From Mytilus trossulus (Eukaryota; Mollusca; Bivalvia; Mytilida; Mytilidae), in NCBI RefSeq assembly GCF_036588685.1, contig NC_086386.1:70802682-70866681 (forward strand): a stretch of 64,000 bases of DNA, in the 5' to 3' direction. The notes beneath the pieces were generated by a model. It was not told the origin of the DNA. It made no database searches and worked only from the letters and a program-made list of their open reading frames with translations. Made by a program: the position numbers and the translations under genes. The first letter of the stretch is position 1. Each line of letters starts with the position of its first letter. Below are positions 12,501 through 21,500 of the stretch, one piece after another.

Positions 12501-15500
12501 AATTGTATACTGCTTGTCAAATTGCTCAGAAAAATTTAAAAAATGTACAGAACAAGATGAAAATATGGTATGATAAAGATGCCAGGGACAGAGTTTTTGA
12601 GCCTGGTGATAAGGTACTTGTATTTCTGCCTGTCCCTGGACATCCTTTACAGGCTAAATATTGTGGTCCTTATACAATAGAGAGTAAAATTAATGATTTG
12701 AATTATATTGTAAAAACTCCAGGTCGGCGCAAACAAAATAGAGTGTGTCATATTAATATGTTAAAACCATATTTTGAGCGTACTAATGTATGTGATAGTA
12801 AACCAGTTGCCACTTTAGGCATGGTTCAATTTGAGAACAATCATGACAAACCAGATGTAATTGAACCAAATTTTAGTTGTAAATCTATGGAAGAGACAGT
12901 TAGATTGAAAAATTCAGAAATTTTGTCAAATCTAGATTCAAAACTTACACATCTGTCTTTTGATCGTAGAGAAGAAATAAAAACTTTGGTATTTTCTTTC
13001 AAAAATCTTTTTCCAGATGTGCCTAACAAAACAACTGCTGTTTGTCATGATGTTGATGTAGGAGATGCTTCTCCAATTAAGCAACATCCTTACCGGCTCA
13101 ATCCACTCAAACTTGAAGTTGTGAGAAAAGAAATTAAATATATGCTTGACAATGATATTATTGAGCCGAGTAACAGTGAATGGAGCTCTCCTTGTCTCCT
13201 TGTGCCAAAACCAGATAAAACTTTTCGTTTCGTGACTGATTTCAGAAAAGTAAATTCAGTCTCAAAATCTGATTCCTATCCGATTCCAAGGATAGACGAT
13301 TGTATTGACAATATTGGTCAAGCAAAATTTGTGAGCAAATTTGATTTATTGAAAGGTTATTGGCAAGTTCCATTGACACAGAGAGCTCGTGAAATATCAG
13401 CTTTTGTTACACCAGATGGCTTATTTCAATATACTGTAATGCCGTTTGGCATGAAAAGTGCTCCAGCTACATTTCAAAGAATGATCAATAATGTTATAAA
13501 AGATTTAAACTGTTGTTATGCTTATATTGATGATCTTATTGTATGTAGTGATAGCTGGGAACAGCATTTAACACATTTGTATGATACTTTTGATAGATTG
13601 TCAAAATCAAATTTGACTGTTAATCTTGGTAAAAGTGAATTTTGTCAGGCCACTGTTGATTATTTAGGGCATACAGTTGGCCAAGGTCAAGTAAAACCTA
13701 TAATGGCTAAAGTGGAAGCTATTTCCAAATTTTCTCCTCCTACAAATAGAAAACAACTTATGAGATATTTAGGCATGATTGGATTTTACAGGAAATTTTG
13801 TTCAAATTTTGCTACTGTTGTTCAACCATTGACTCATCTTTTACGAAAAGACTCTAAATTTATCTGGAGTGAAAATTGTCAAAACGCTTTTGAAAATAGC
13901 AAATCACTTTTAATTAATAGTCCAGTTCTGATTACTCCAGACTTTGAAAAACAATTTAAACTTGCCGTTGATGCAAGCGATGTAGGAATAGGAGCTGTTT
14001 TATATCAAGAGACAGATGATAATGTTGAAAAACCTATATCATATTTTTCTAAGAAATTAGATAAACATCAGAAAAATTATTCAACTATTGAAAAAGAGTG
14101 TTTTGCAATGTTGTCAGCACTTCAACATTTTGATGTATATTTGAATCCCACTGTATATCCTATTCTTGTTTATACTGATCATAATCCTCTCACCTTCATG
14201 CATAAAATGAGAAACAAGAATCAGAGGTTGACTAGGTGGAGTTTATTGTTACAGGAATATGATGTAATTGTAAAACATATTAAGGGTAAAGATAATGTAA
14301 TAGCTGATGCTTTATCTAGAGCTTATTAAATCACTTTGTATATATTATGTATTTTTGTTCATATTATTCATGATAAGTTTTTGTTACACTAAAACTTCTT
14401 TTAAGGGGGGAGGTGTTATGATATTGTAATTATTATGTTTATTTATGTTGGCCTAATTTGTGTTGTATGGCCTGTTAGTTGTTTACCAAATAATCCTATA
14501 ACTGTGCAGTTTAGGAATCACTGGAACAATCACAGAATGATTAGAACTTTCTAGAATGATCTTTATAAAAGATGCGTAATTTAAACTTCTACGTTATTCC
14601 AGAAACTTCCGTTGTAACTTTCCAGGATTTTCCACAATGTTCCGTTCTAGCGTGTTCTAGAATAATCCGTCACAACTATATATATACAGACACTAAAGTT
14701 AAACTCTCATAATTAAACTTGGACATAGACATTGATAGACATTAGTATTCACAGCATTTGGATTGACACTTTTATTCTACAAACAACTTCATACTAGATT
14801 GTCACCTTAGTAGTGAACATAATATTCAGATTGGATTCCGAAAGATTTCCGGATACAGATAAAAGAGTGGACTCATATTTTGACAGTTAAGTTAACATTT
14901 ATATTTGTAAAATACTTCTTGTAAACTTTTGTATAATAAATATTGTTAAATTTTACTATTGATTTGTGTCTTTTGTTGGCTACAATTTAAAGGCGATTTC
15001 TGGCCGTAACAATATTTATTTATAGTGAACTGGGAAACAATTTATTGCAACTTATATTAATCCCTTTCCACTTTGAGGGGTGTGCATGCTGCCTTGTAGC
15101 AGTATTAGCCTGCTCTGTTTCGAAATCTGCAAGGGTGTCTTTATGTGCAAGATAAATGGCTCTCTCTTAACAGGGGTCAGCCATTTATTGTTCCCTTCTG
15201 AGAAATTATCATCATTTCCTCAAGACTATACTCGCAAATGGTGTCAAGGGAGAGCCGAAAATTCAGTCCCAGAACAGAAATCCAACCAGGAACCTTTGTG
15301 TTAGTAGTCTGATGCACTAACCACTACACCATGGCTCTCTTATAGATATGTCTTGCTTTGAGACCTCAATTCTTTCTTAACACAGGAACCATAATACACT
15401 CCTATCAATGTTGACCAGACAGAATATTTTGAATGTCAGACTATCTTCATCATCATCATGTTCATACAAATTTTATAATTGTTTCCAGTGCTCAATGTGC

Positions 15501-17075
15501 TAAGTCATGTAGAGAATGGATGACTTTAAATCCAGGTTTGTTTATAGTTTATATCTTTACATTTTACCAAGCCATCTCAGATCATAGGTTGATTAGCTTT
15601 TCAAACATTAAAACATTCTGCTTGTTGTTAACTAGTCCTGGCCTCTTTTCCACGAGTGTGACCTTTCAAACAAAAGTGTGTACCATTTACATAAGCAAGA
15701 AGACAGGTGCCACATGTGGAACAGGATCTGCTTTCTATAGTCGCCGTCACATAAAATTGGCACCATGAATATTTTCCGAGATATTGACCGCGTTTACTCG
15801 AAATCATGTTTTTCAATTAGCAGAAGAAAAATCCAATCCAAATATATACTACTGTCCTACCTTTTATTGTGTTTGCACTGTATAATCCTGACCTTCACAT
15901 TTTTCAAGATTATTTACATTGTAAAACCGCCATCTTGGTTTCTATGAGGCTCCCTTACTACATGTATATAACTTTCGTTACTCTCTGGTAATATCATTGT
16001 CATTGATCATGTTGATGATACAATTTCACGCGCGTTTACATAAAGATGACGAAAAGCTCCGAGAGACATAAGAAAATTGAGAGCATGTGGAACTCCAGGG
16101 CAACACTTCCGATAATAACAATTTCGGATTCCACCATACAAAATAACCTTGGATTGTGTGAAGGTCAGGATTATACTGTGTAAACGCAATAAAAAGGTAA
16201 GACATTAGTACATATTTGGATTGGATTTTTCTTCCGCCAATTGAAAAACATGATCTCGAGTAAACAAGGTCGATCTTTAATAAAATTTTGACACAAATCA
16301 TGGTGCCAATTTTACGTGATGGCAACTATACAACTAACCCATTGTTGGTTGGTATTGTTTTCAGTGGCGGATGCAGGAATTTTCGAAAGGGGGGGTGCTA
16401 GCCCAGGGCAAAGGGGGGGTGCAGGGGGGGGTGCAAACATATGTCCCGATTCAAATGCATTGATCGGCCAAAATAAAGGGGGGGTGCGGACCCCCGGAAC
16501 CCCCCCTCTGGATCCGCCACTGGTTTTGCTCTGCTTATGGATTTTTGAGTCGTTTGTCTTTACCTTGTTTTTATTTAATGTTAGTTTGTTTTTCATTGAT
16601 GAGTTTGCATGCCCATTTGATATCTTCACAGGGTCTTGCTTAGTGGGTCAGACCACAGCACTAAAACAAGCCCCTGCTATTTCTTTTTTAGTACGGCTCT
16701 AACTTCTAAGGCTCTTGTACATAAATTAAGGAATAAAACAAATGTCAACACTACATGTCAGATGGCTTTACTTATGGATTTCTTTGATTGCATTGATAGA
16801 AAACTTCAGTCATTGACTGAATAGACCCTGAATACATATGACGCAATTAAGTTCAAAGCCGGGGACGTTTCGACCTTGTCGGTCATGCAGAATGTTTAGT
16901 GTATATTTAAAGATTTACTTGTTTTTGAAGTTGATTTCAAAATAAGAGATGAGGAACAACGTCTTTCGATGTGATGACATGTATCGTCAGGGAAAGAAGA
17001 CCTTCCTGAGACAACCACTGTTGCATTTAGTTTCTTATTTCCAAGCCGACAGCATGCTCCCCTTAGAGCAGCCAT
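561..17075 (-). CDS. DNAJA3: DnaJ homolog subfamily A member 3, mitochondrial (Tid1-like Hsp40), 3'-incomplete
   Basis: Mitochondrial Hsp40 that stimulates Hsp70 ATPase. Coding exons, read on the minus strand: 16919-17075, 8697-8839, 6880-6963, 6346-6454, 5804-5952, 4558-4710, 3329-3476, then one of 2718-2782 or 2607-2671, then 2002-2130, 1203-1318, 561-655. All junction phases agree and give 449 residues. Residues 1-~70 are a basic presequence starting MAALRGACCR. The J domain is at about 78-140 with HPD at 106-108. A Gly/Met/Phe-rich stretch follows (about 143-205). The zinc region at 240-300 has four CxxC pairs (CPKC, CHQC, CRVC, CTEC), then the substrate-binding beta domains. The ATG at 17075 sits in a strong context (aaaATGG); the frame is open upstream but has no other ATG. 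The last visible codon is split at a gtaggt donor, so the C-terminal exon(s) lie off the left edge. Intron 2 has a GC donor. The gene is divergent from coronin-7. Confidence 0.93.
2607..2671 (-). CDS. DNAJA3: DNAJA3 alternative exon 8B (second of a tandem exon pair)
   Basis: This 65-nt exon follows a tttaaag acceptor and ends AAA|gtaagt. It encodes GVEDGQTVRMMVGKEE followed by IFITFK, close to the canonical DNAJA3 sequence. Including both 8A and 8B would add 65 nt and shift the reading frame, so a functional mRNA should use one of them. Confidence 0.82.
2718..2782 (-). CDS. DNAJA3: DNAJA3 alternative exon 8A (first of a tandem exon pair)
   Basis: This 65-nt exon follows a tttgaag acceptor and ends AAA|gtaagt. 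With one base from the previous exon it encodes GIEDGSTLKVGIGSDY followed by LYVNIK. It matches the family segment that usually reads G-V-E-D-G-Q-T-V, at the start of a C-terminal beta domain, but is the more divergent of the two copies. It lies 46 bp upstream (in gene direction) of exon 8B, with identical length and phase. Confidence 0.8.
4831..5037. mobile_element. Short inverted-repeat MITE, PIF/Harbinger-like
   Basis: The element begins GGGCTATTCCAGAAAAAAAT and ends with the reverse complement, giving inverted repeats of about 26-30 bp. It is flanked on both sides by TAA (4828-4830 and 5038-5040), a 3-bp TWA target duplication typical of PIF/Harbinger elements. It has no coding capacity. 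It lies in DNAJA3 intron 5. The left arm holds a run of about 26 G where the right arm has six C. Confidence 0.75.
7372..7759. mobile_element. 388-bp MITE with ~50-bp terminal inverted repeats
   Basis: The left end GACCACTTTCGAGTTCATCC is matched by its exact reverse complement at the right end; similarity continues inward for about 50 bp. TA flanks both ends (7370-7371 and 7760-7761), compatible with a Tc1/mariner-type TA duplication. It is non-coding and sits in intron 2 of DNAJA3. Confidence 0.75.
7781..8585. repeat. Four-copy ~201-bp tandem repeat
   Basis: Units start with cactttgtaagtatcaaac at 7781, 7984, 8185 and 8385, so the period is 200-203 bp. Copies 2-4 are nearly identical and copy 1 is slightly diverged, which indicates recent amplification. 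The array lies in DNAJA3 intron 2. Just beyond it, at about 8612-8635, a short inverted piece (taaacacacatactttttt) can pair with part of each unit. Confidence 0.85.
8878..9475 (+). repeat. 5' long terminal repeat
   Basis: 598 bp, TG...CA ends. It contains heat-shock-like motifs at 9008-9020 and 9061-9073, a TATA stretch at 9141-9150 and an AATAAA signal at 9399-9404, followed by a T/G-rich stretch. The expected order U3-R-U5 is therefore visible. Confidence 0.95.
9008..9150 (+). promoter_or_regulatory. LTR promoter with perfect heat-shock-element motifs and TATA box
   Basis: Two perfect three-part heat shock elements are readable: GAActTTCtaGAA at 9008-9020 and TTCcaGAAacTTC at 9061-9073. 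A two-part TTCtaGAA lies at 9119-9126. A TATATATATA stretch follows at 9141-9150. HSF binding sites of form nGAAnnTTCnnGAAn upstream of a TATA box are the classic hsp promoter layout. Heat induction is inferred, not shown. Confidence 0.65.
9481..9498 (+). other. Primer-binding site, tRNA-Pro type
   Basis: TGGGGGCTCGTCCGGGAT begins with the TGG expected opposite a tRNA CCA end. It is the tRNA-Pro-complementary site known from murine leukaemia-type retroviruses. It starts 5 nt after the LTR end rather than directly at it. Confidence 0.85.
9566..14329 (+). CDS. Single gag-pol polyprotein, order gag-PR-INT-RT-RNase H
   Basis: 1,587 codons without a stop or frameshift. Residues ~1-170 start with a short helical region and a long charged coiled coil (repeated K/E-rich KLKELEMKE-type units). 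Residues ~185-345 are capsid, with a SCAN-like part around LVPEAYRQKFR. A CCHC zinc knuckle follows (CAYCKKIGHLMADC). Protease has DTGA at 481-484. Integrase has an N-terminal HHCC zinc domain, then D801, D860 and E896 (spacing 35 between the last two) and a GPYTI motif of the GPY/F module. Reverse transcriptase follows, with YIDD at 1320-1323. RNase H residues (VDASD, EKE, YTDHN, ADALS) end the protein. Integrase preceding RT is the reverse of ordinary Ty3/Gypsy order and fits the Gmr1 group. No envelope gene is present. Confidence 0.95.
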   Translation: MAFDAGKFLKTPDLESFDNLKKEELVLLAKQLKLVFKVSMRKQIIKNLVIDKLVDEEILGEEALDLKVENVDAFKLKQLELEHELKLKEMEMKEMEKRKEDEFKLKQAELEMKERLEMEKKEKEDEFKLKELEMKEREKLKELEMRERLEMEKLKIEMVKEESNTKVHSKSDYFDAAKNIRLVPKFCEKTVDKYFPQFEKIANNLKWPMPYWTTMLQSVFEGKAAEIYSALPSEKSSDYDTVKQEVLKAYELVPEAYRQKFRSYKKFDSQTYVEFAREKEDLFDKWLTSKKTNNNFDHLRQLMLLEEFKQCVHSELKTHLDDKTVESIHDAAVISDNYTLSHKRSFKGQNYNTSSGNYKNQSTEHTDSKPVPQNKSQSSYNMSSSKFDTFEKKSLTCAYCKKIGHLMADCFRLQKKNERDIKPKTSACTTPYITSTLECPARQAFKSSFCDYMEEYKPFMSDGFVSIVDDTTLQPIKILRDTGASQSLLLEGVLPLSEKTSVGASILLQGVELGCIDVPLHCIYLKSDLITGPVVVGVRPNLPVEGVTLLLGNDLARNKVVAEPIVTSEPVVDVKSPEDDAELYPACVVTRAMARKQQNENLQEDKLDYMDLSDTFIADIEGPGSSEKAITKPPSVNKNVIMPWPDVNSHSLDRENLSKEQHKDPEVLQLSQRAQPQEEADKVAECFYHQDGILMRKWRPPDATPEEEWRVVYQVVVPKVYRQEIIGLAHDTPLAGHLGIRKTCLKILQHFYWPKLRNDVAEYCKSCHICQVVGKPNQKIPPAPLLPIPAFDEPFSRVLIDCVGPLPKTKTGNAYLLTIMCTSTRFPEAIPLRNIKTPTIVKALIKFFTLVGLPKSIQSDQGSNFMSGLFQQVVYQLGIAQYRSSAYHPESQGALERFHQTLKNMIRTFCLQFDRDWDDGVHFLLFAVREAVQESLGFSPFELVFGHTVRGPLKLIKEKWLTEHTDLNLLDYVSRFKEKLYTACQIAQKNLKNVQNKMKIWYDKDARDRVFEPGDKVLVFLPVPGHPLQAKYCGPYTIESKINDLNYIVKTPGRRKQNRVCHINMLKPYFERTNVCDSKPVATLGMVQFENNHDKPDVIEPNFSCKSMEETVRLKNSEILSNLDSKLTHLSFDRREEIKTLVFSFKNLFPDVPNKTTAVCHDVDVGDASPIKQHPYRLNPLKLEVVRKEIKYMLDNDIIEPSNSEWSSPCLLVPKPDKTFRFVTDFRKVNSVSKSDSYPIPRIDDCIDNIGQAKFVSKFDLLKGYWQVPLTQRAREISAFVTPDGLFQYTVMPFGMKSAPATFQRMINNVIKDLNCCYAYIDDLIVCSDSWEQHLTHLYDTFDRLSKSNLTVNLGKSEFCQATVDYLGHTVGQGQVKPIMAKVEAISKFSPPTNRKQLMRYLGMIGFYRKFCSNFATVVQPLTHLLRKDSKFIWSENCQNAFENSKSLLINSPVLITPDFEKQFKLAVDASDVGIGAVLYQETDDNVEKPISYFSKKLDKHQKNYSTIEKECFAMLSALQHFDVYLNPTVYPILVYTDHNPLTFMHKMRNKNQRLTRWSLLLQEYDVIVKHIKGKDNVIADALSRAY
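14403..14413 (+). other. Polypurine tract
   Basis: The purine run aaggggggagg immediately precedes the 3' LTR. It is the expected primer for plus-strand DNA synthesis. Confidence 0.85.
14414..15011 (+). repeat. 3' long terminal repeat
   Basis: Same length and, by eye, same sequence as the 5' LTR. It is preceded directly by the polypurine tract. Heat-shock-like motifs recur at 14544-14556 and 14597-14609, TATA at 14677-14686 and AATAAA near 14935. Confidence 0.95.
15075..15343 (-). repeat. Putative tRNA-derived SINE
   Basis: On the minus strand the 5' part reads like a tRNA: an A-box-like TGGTGTAGTGGTTAGTGCAT and a B-box-like GGTTCCTGGTTGG. Outer 7-nt segments GAGAGCC and GGCTCTC are complementary. 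The tRNA-like part is about 90 nt with no clean anticodon stem, so it is not a functional tRNA. A non-tRNA body continues to about 15075. It lies in DNAJA3 intron 1. Confidence 0.5.
15742..16322. repeat. Long imperfect inverted repeat (~190-bp arms)
   Basis: The left arm (about 15742-15930) and right arm (about 16126-16322) are reverse complements with scattered mismatches and small indels; both carry ataatcctgaccttcaca and aaaatccaatccaaatat in opposite sense. The spacer is about 195 bp. Transcribed within DNAJA3 intron 1 it could form a long RNA hairpin. Confidence 0.75.
16362..16522. mobile_element. 161-bp hAT-like MITE with CAGTGGCGGAT ends
   Basis: Termini are CAGTGGCGGATGCAG and CTGGATCCGCCACTG, near-perfect inverted repeats. 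GTTTT occurs directly on both sides (16357-16361 and 16523-16527). The interior is G-rich repeats. ORFs across it are artefacts. CAGTGGCGGA ends are familiar from many animal MITEs; assignment to hAT is tentative because the duplication I see is 5 bp, not 8. Confidence 0.65.
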
Positions 17076-18500
17076 TTTCCGTCTGCTGAAAATCAAGTGG
17101 GAAATAAAAAGTTAATACCGAAAACAAATTATGTAATTCTATACATTTGGCATCAGAAAAGTATACAGCAAAAACATATGAAATAATCCATTTTATATTG
17201 TTTGAGGTTTATTTTAGTAGTAAAATTTTGATTTACAGTTTGATTTATTCGGATTAAAAATTGAAAAATCGTCTGCTCTTTATCCCAGACGGTTCTCATT
17301 TAATCTCGGAAATCCCCGCGATACTTCAAAAGCCGGAAACTTCAAACCTGATAAACTGATTTCCTGTCAATTTTCATAACAGACGACAGAGTCTTTTGAA
17401 AAACAGTTCTAAGAAAGGGAAGAACCTAACAGTAAATACTTATAAACATAAAATTAACTCTACCCAACATATTTTGAATTGTGAAAAGAATAAACAATGT
17501 TATTTTCTTCTCGAAAATCTGTTGTCCATGCCCTTGATCCAAGATCCGCCCCTTAATTTTATTATATTTTGGCTCAATAAATAAAGATAAACTAGGAAAC
17601 AATTCAGAAATCTTTATTTTAAAGTAAAATTTAAACTCTTAAATTCAAAGAGTTATCTTGGGTACAGAAATCTATCCAAATGAACAACTGTGTGAAATGT
17701 TGTGCCATGACTCAGACTCACAATCCTTTATAATAGAGGGGGTTAGTAGGGGTCTTGATCCCGAAATTCCGAGCTTATAAACATGCAATCCCGAAATCCC
17801 GGGCTTAAAAAAAACGGAATCCTGATCAGGTCCTGATATTCGAAAAAAAAAAATCCCGGATTCCGAAAGGGTCAATCCTGAAATCCTGAGCTTAAAAACA
17901 CCCGATCCCGGAGTCCTGATAAAGGTCCTAGCCCCCCTCATAAAAGTTAATTGCTAGTAAGTATGTATTTGGAATTCTGTCCCAGGTATCTGAGAATCTG
18001 TCCCGCTTCAAGTTCAACTATTGTCATCATACAACAATCACCATCCATTGGGGAATCAGATATTTAGTAAAATGATGTAAAAATTCTAGGGAACCATTCT
18101 GTATTCTGTATGCATGGTATGTGTCGATCTCTGTTGACACTTGATTGTCTTCCTTGTAAATATTTTAATAAAAAGCCTTGTGTGTACAATTTTCACTCTG
18201 GTAAACAACTCACTTGTTCTTTAATTATACTTATAGAGCTCTGGCAACTGTACTGAAAATATTTAGACAAAAATAAAAAAAAATATACACTCTTGACATT
18301 TATTAACAATTAACATAAAAAAATAAAATAAAGTATAATTATATTTCTCAAAATAGTGCGACTCACAGATAAAATGGAACGTCTAGTAATGGTGGACAAA
18401 TAGCGATACTGTATTTTGTAGTTTATTTAATTAGTTTGTGCATTTTCAAGGTTTACAGCAAGTTAAAGTAAGAGTTTTATATTTATTGTAGGAAACAGGA
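17076..18500. promoter_or_regulatory. Shared divergent promoter region of DNAJA3 (minus) and CORO7 (plus)
   Basis: About 1.4 kb separates the two start codons, which point away from each other. The more GC-rich part at 17270-17400 is the likely core promoter zone; I see no clear TATA box. The coronin-7 start codon is 10 nt after a ttgtag acceptor-like site at 18485-18490, so a non-coding first exon for CORO7 probably lies upstream, around 17.3-17.6 kb. The repeat at 17734-17942 occupies part of this interval. Confidence 0.5.
17734..17942. repeat. Short dispersed element built of degenerate 'atcccgaaatcc' units
   Basis: About six imperfect copies of an atcccgaaatcccgggctta-like motif are bounded by roughly inverted ends (gagggggttag and ctagcccccctc). 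It has no coding content. The palindromic ends suggest a MITE, but I cannot name the family. Confidence 0.5.
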
Positions 18501-21500
18501 ATGGCTTGGAGGTTTAAGGCATCAAAGTACAAGAATTCAGCACCTAAACTTCTTAAAAGAGAGGTAATTCTAATATACATGATATAAGTCACACAATAAG
18601 ACAGTATAAACCAAAAAAGCAATATATTATAATTTTTAATCTTTACTACAAGGTACAAATGTATATTATTTCCAAAATCATAACATACAGTTATGGTCAC
18701 TTTCACATGTAGTCTGGCTTCAAGGTTAGCTAGACAAAATTCTCAATTTTTTAAAACATTTATTCTTTGAAAAAACTCAAAATGTTTCATAGCAAAACAA
18801 AATATATGATCATGAAGATGGTAGTATGTAAAAATATTCAATAATTTCAGAAAAAAAGAAAAAGGGATCAACTTGTAATTATTTGATTTCTGTGTAAAAA
18901 ACAAAACCACTCTAAGACATAAGCCCGGATTTACTAATATTTTTCTAGAAATTCATCTCAGCATGTTATCAGTGATCAGTTAGATATAAATTAGGTGGAC
19001 ACACTTTCTTAGTGGTTCACTAATTATAACCAGATGTTGGCCACAAAATGATAAGCTATAAATTCATATTTCTCTATGTCTTTTATCCAGGCTTGATTGT
19101 ATTTCTGAACAATAAATATGAAACAAAAAAATATCTTGAGAAAAAATTATATTTCTTACACTTGAAAAAAATATATAATAAAAATGAATAAAATTAACGG
19201 TACATTTAACTTTAATAAACTTTTTATTAGTGTTTTATTAACATAAATAACATTTTACAATGTATTAAATTATTTTAAAATGATTTGAATTAAGGGGGGG
19301 GGGGACCCAACAACACTTTAAATGATAAGCCTTACCTTTACAAATAATCTGGTTTATTCCATAGATATTAGCTAAAAAGATAACTTTTTAAGCCCTCCCT
19401 CTTTTATTTAAATCTGATATTTTTCTTAGTTTGCTATCAATTTTAATTAACTTCCTGTTTTTTACTTTTTGAAACATAGATCTAAAAATTTTCCACAGAC
19501 TTAGATAACTTGAGTTACTTCCCTTTATCATGATTATACATGTATCTGATTTCAATTTTTGATAAAACAATAAAAGTTTTTTGTATGTGGTTTATTTTCA
19601 TCAATCTTAAAGTTTATTCAAGCAGAAAAGTAATAGTAAATATTCATCAATGGTTCAAAAGAAATACTTTTAAGAGGAGCAGAAATAATCATGATATAAT
19701 TGAAAATATGTTTCCCTGCAATATATTTTACCAAGGCCTAAAATAAAATATTGTTTGTTTCCCCAATCCCGACCGACCCTGCAAAAATGGTGCTTCTCAT
19801 GAAATTTTATTATCAAAACTAAGTGGATAATTATTTTATTCATTTATGATTTTTAGGCTTGCCACATCTTCTGATATTGTTCAAGCTTTTTGGAAAAAAT
19901 AAAATTATTTACCTACCTACCTTCCCACATCTTGCTTGGCAGGGTTGGGATTGGGGAAACAAACAATATATTAATCTAGGCCCAATGCAAACAAAACTAA
20001 TCAAGTTTGTATCACATTAAGCAGAATCTGATAGCATTACATGCATTATGTCTAAGCAGTTGTGGCATTAAATTGCAATAATTAATCTCAAGTATTTTTG
20101 TTTTTCAACCATCACTTTGAATAGTTGCATTCTATATGAATTTATAATATATAGATATGCAAATAGTGTTTTTCAACCATCAATTTAATACACATAGCTC
20201 AAATTATAATATATCTTCAAATTGCAATATCTTATAACTATGTACTTGATTGTTCAACAGGAATGGATTGGAGATATTTCTGCTGGAAGTTTACCAAGCT
20301 CTTGTGGCAACCACATCAAAGCTAGCTGTCAATATATGGCCTTTAATGTAGATACTTCAGGTAAGTTTACCAAGCTCATGTGGGAACCATATCAAAGCTA
20401 GCTGCCAATGTATGGCCTTTAATGTAGATACTTCAGGTAAGTTTACCAAGCTCATGTGGCAACCACATCAAAGCTAGTTGTCAGTATATGGCCTTTAATG
20501 TAGATACTTCAGGTAAGTTTACCAAGCTCATGTGGCAACCATATCAAAGCTAGCTGTCACTATATGGCCGTTAATGTAGATACTTCAGGTAAGTTTACCA
20601 AGCTCATGTGGGAACCATATCAAAGCTAGTTGTCAGTATATGGCCTTTAATGTAGATACTTCAGGTAAGTTTACCAAGCTCATGTGGCAACCACATCAAA
20701 GATAGCTGTCACTATATGGCCTTTAATGTAGATACTTCAGGTAAGTTTACCAAGCTCATGTGGCAACCACATCAAAGCTAGTTGTCAGTATATGGCCTTT
20801 AATGTAGATACTTCAGGTAAGTTTACCAAGCTCATGTGGCAACCATATCAAAGCTAGCTGTCACTATATGGCCGTTAATGTAGATACTTCAGGTAAGTTT
20901 ACCAAGCTCATGTGGGAACCATATCAAAGCTAGCTGCCAATGTATGGCCTTTAATGTAGATACTTCAGGTAAGTTTACCAAGCTCATGTGGAAACCACAT
21001 CAAAGCTAGCTGTTAATATATGGCCTTTAATGTAGATACTTCAGGCAAGTTTACCAAGCTCATGTGGCAACCACATCAAAGCTAGTTTTCAGTATATGGC
21101 CTTTAATGTAGATACTTCAGGTAAGTTTACCAAGCTCATGTGGCAACCACATCAAAGCTAGCTGTCAATATATGGCCTTTAATGTAGATACTTCAGGTAA
21201 GTTTACCAAGCTCATGTGCCAACCATATCAAAGCTAGCTGTTAATATATGGCCTTTAATGTAGATTCTTCAGGTAAGTTTACCAAGCTCATGTGGAAACC
21301 GCATCAAAGCTAGCTGTTAGAATATGACCTTTAATGTAGATACTTCAGGTAAGTTTACCAATCTCATGTGGCAACCATATCAAAGCTAGCTGCCAATGTA
21401 TGGCCTTTAATGTAGATACTTCAGGTAAGTTTACCAAGCTCTTGTGGCAACCATATCAAAGCTAGCTGTCACTATATGGCCTTTAATGTAGATACTTCAG

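Larger units (their letters stand above)
8878..15011 (+). mobile_element. Complete Gmr1-like Ty3/Gypsy LTR retrotransposon
   Basis: The element is bounded by two 598-bp LTRs (8878-9475 and 14414-15011) that begin TGTTATG and end GTAACA. They looked identical when read side by side. ATAT flanks it on both sides (8874-8877 and 15012-15015), a 4-bp target duplication. It contains a primer-binding site, one uninterrupted gag-pol ORF and a polypurine tract. It lies antisense in DNAJA3 intron 1, with its left end only 38 bp from the 3' splice site of exon 2. Identical LTRs and an open frame imply a recent, possibly polymorphic insertion. Confidence 0.95.

Noticed and set aside
8878..15011. Steamer-like element (the one amplified in bivalve neoplasia)
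   Set aside because: Integrase precedes RT here, whereas Steamer has the usual Gypsy order with integrase last.
8878..15011. An endogenous retrovirus
   Set aside because: The tRNA-Pro primer site is retrovirus-like, but there is no env reading frame between RNase H and the polypurine tract, and the polymerase order differs.
15250..15343. A functional tRNA gene on the minus strand
   Set aside because: A- and B-box-like blocks and a paired outer stem exist, but the length is about 90 nt and there is no proper anticodon stem; a SINE head fits better.
16312..16702. Plus- and minus-strand ORFs of 105-128 residues
   Set aside because: Both run through the G-rich MITE at 16362-16522 and show no protein-like conservation.
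17076..17096. N-terminal extension of DNAJA3
   Set aside because: The extended frame opens on TTG; the first ATG, at 17075, has a strong Kozak context.
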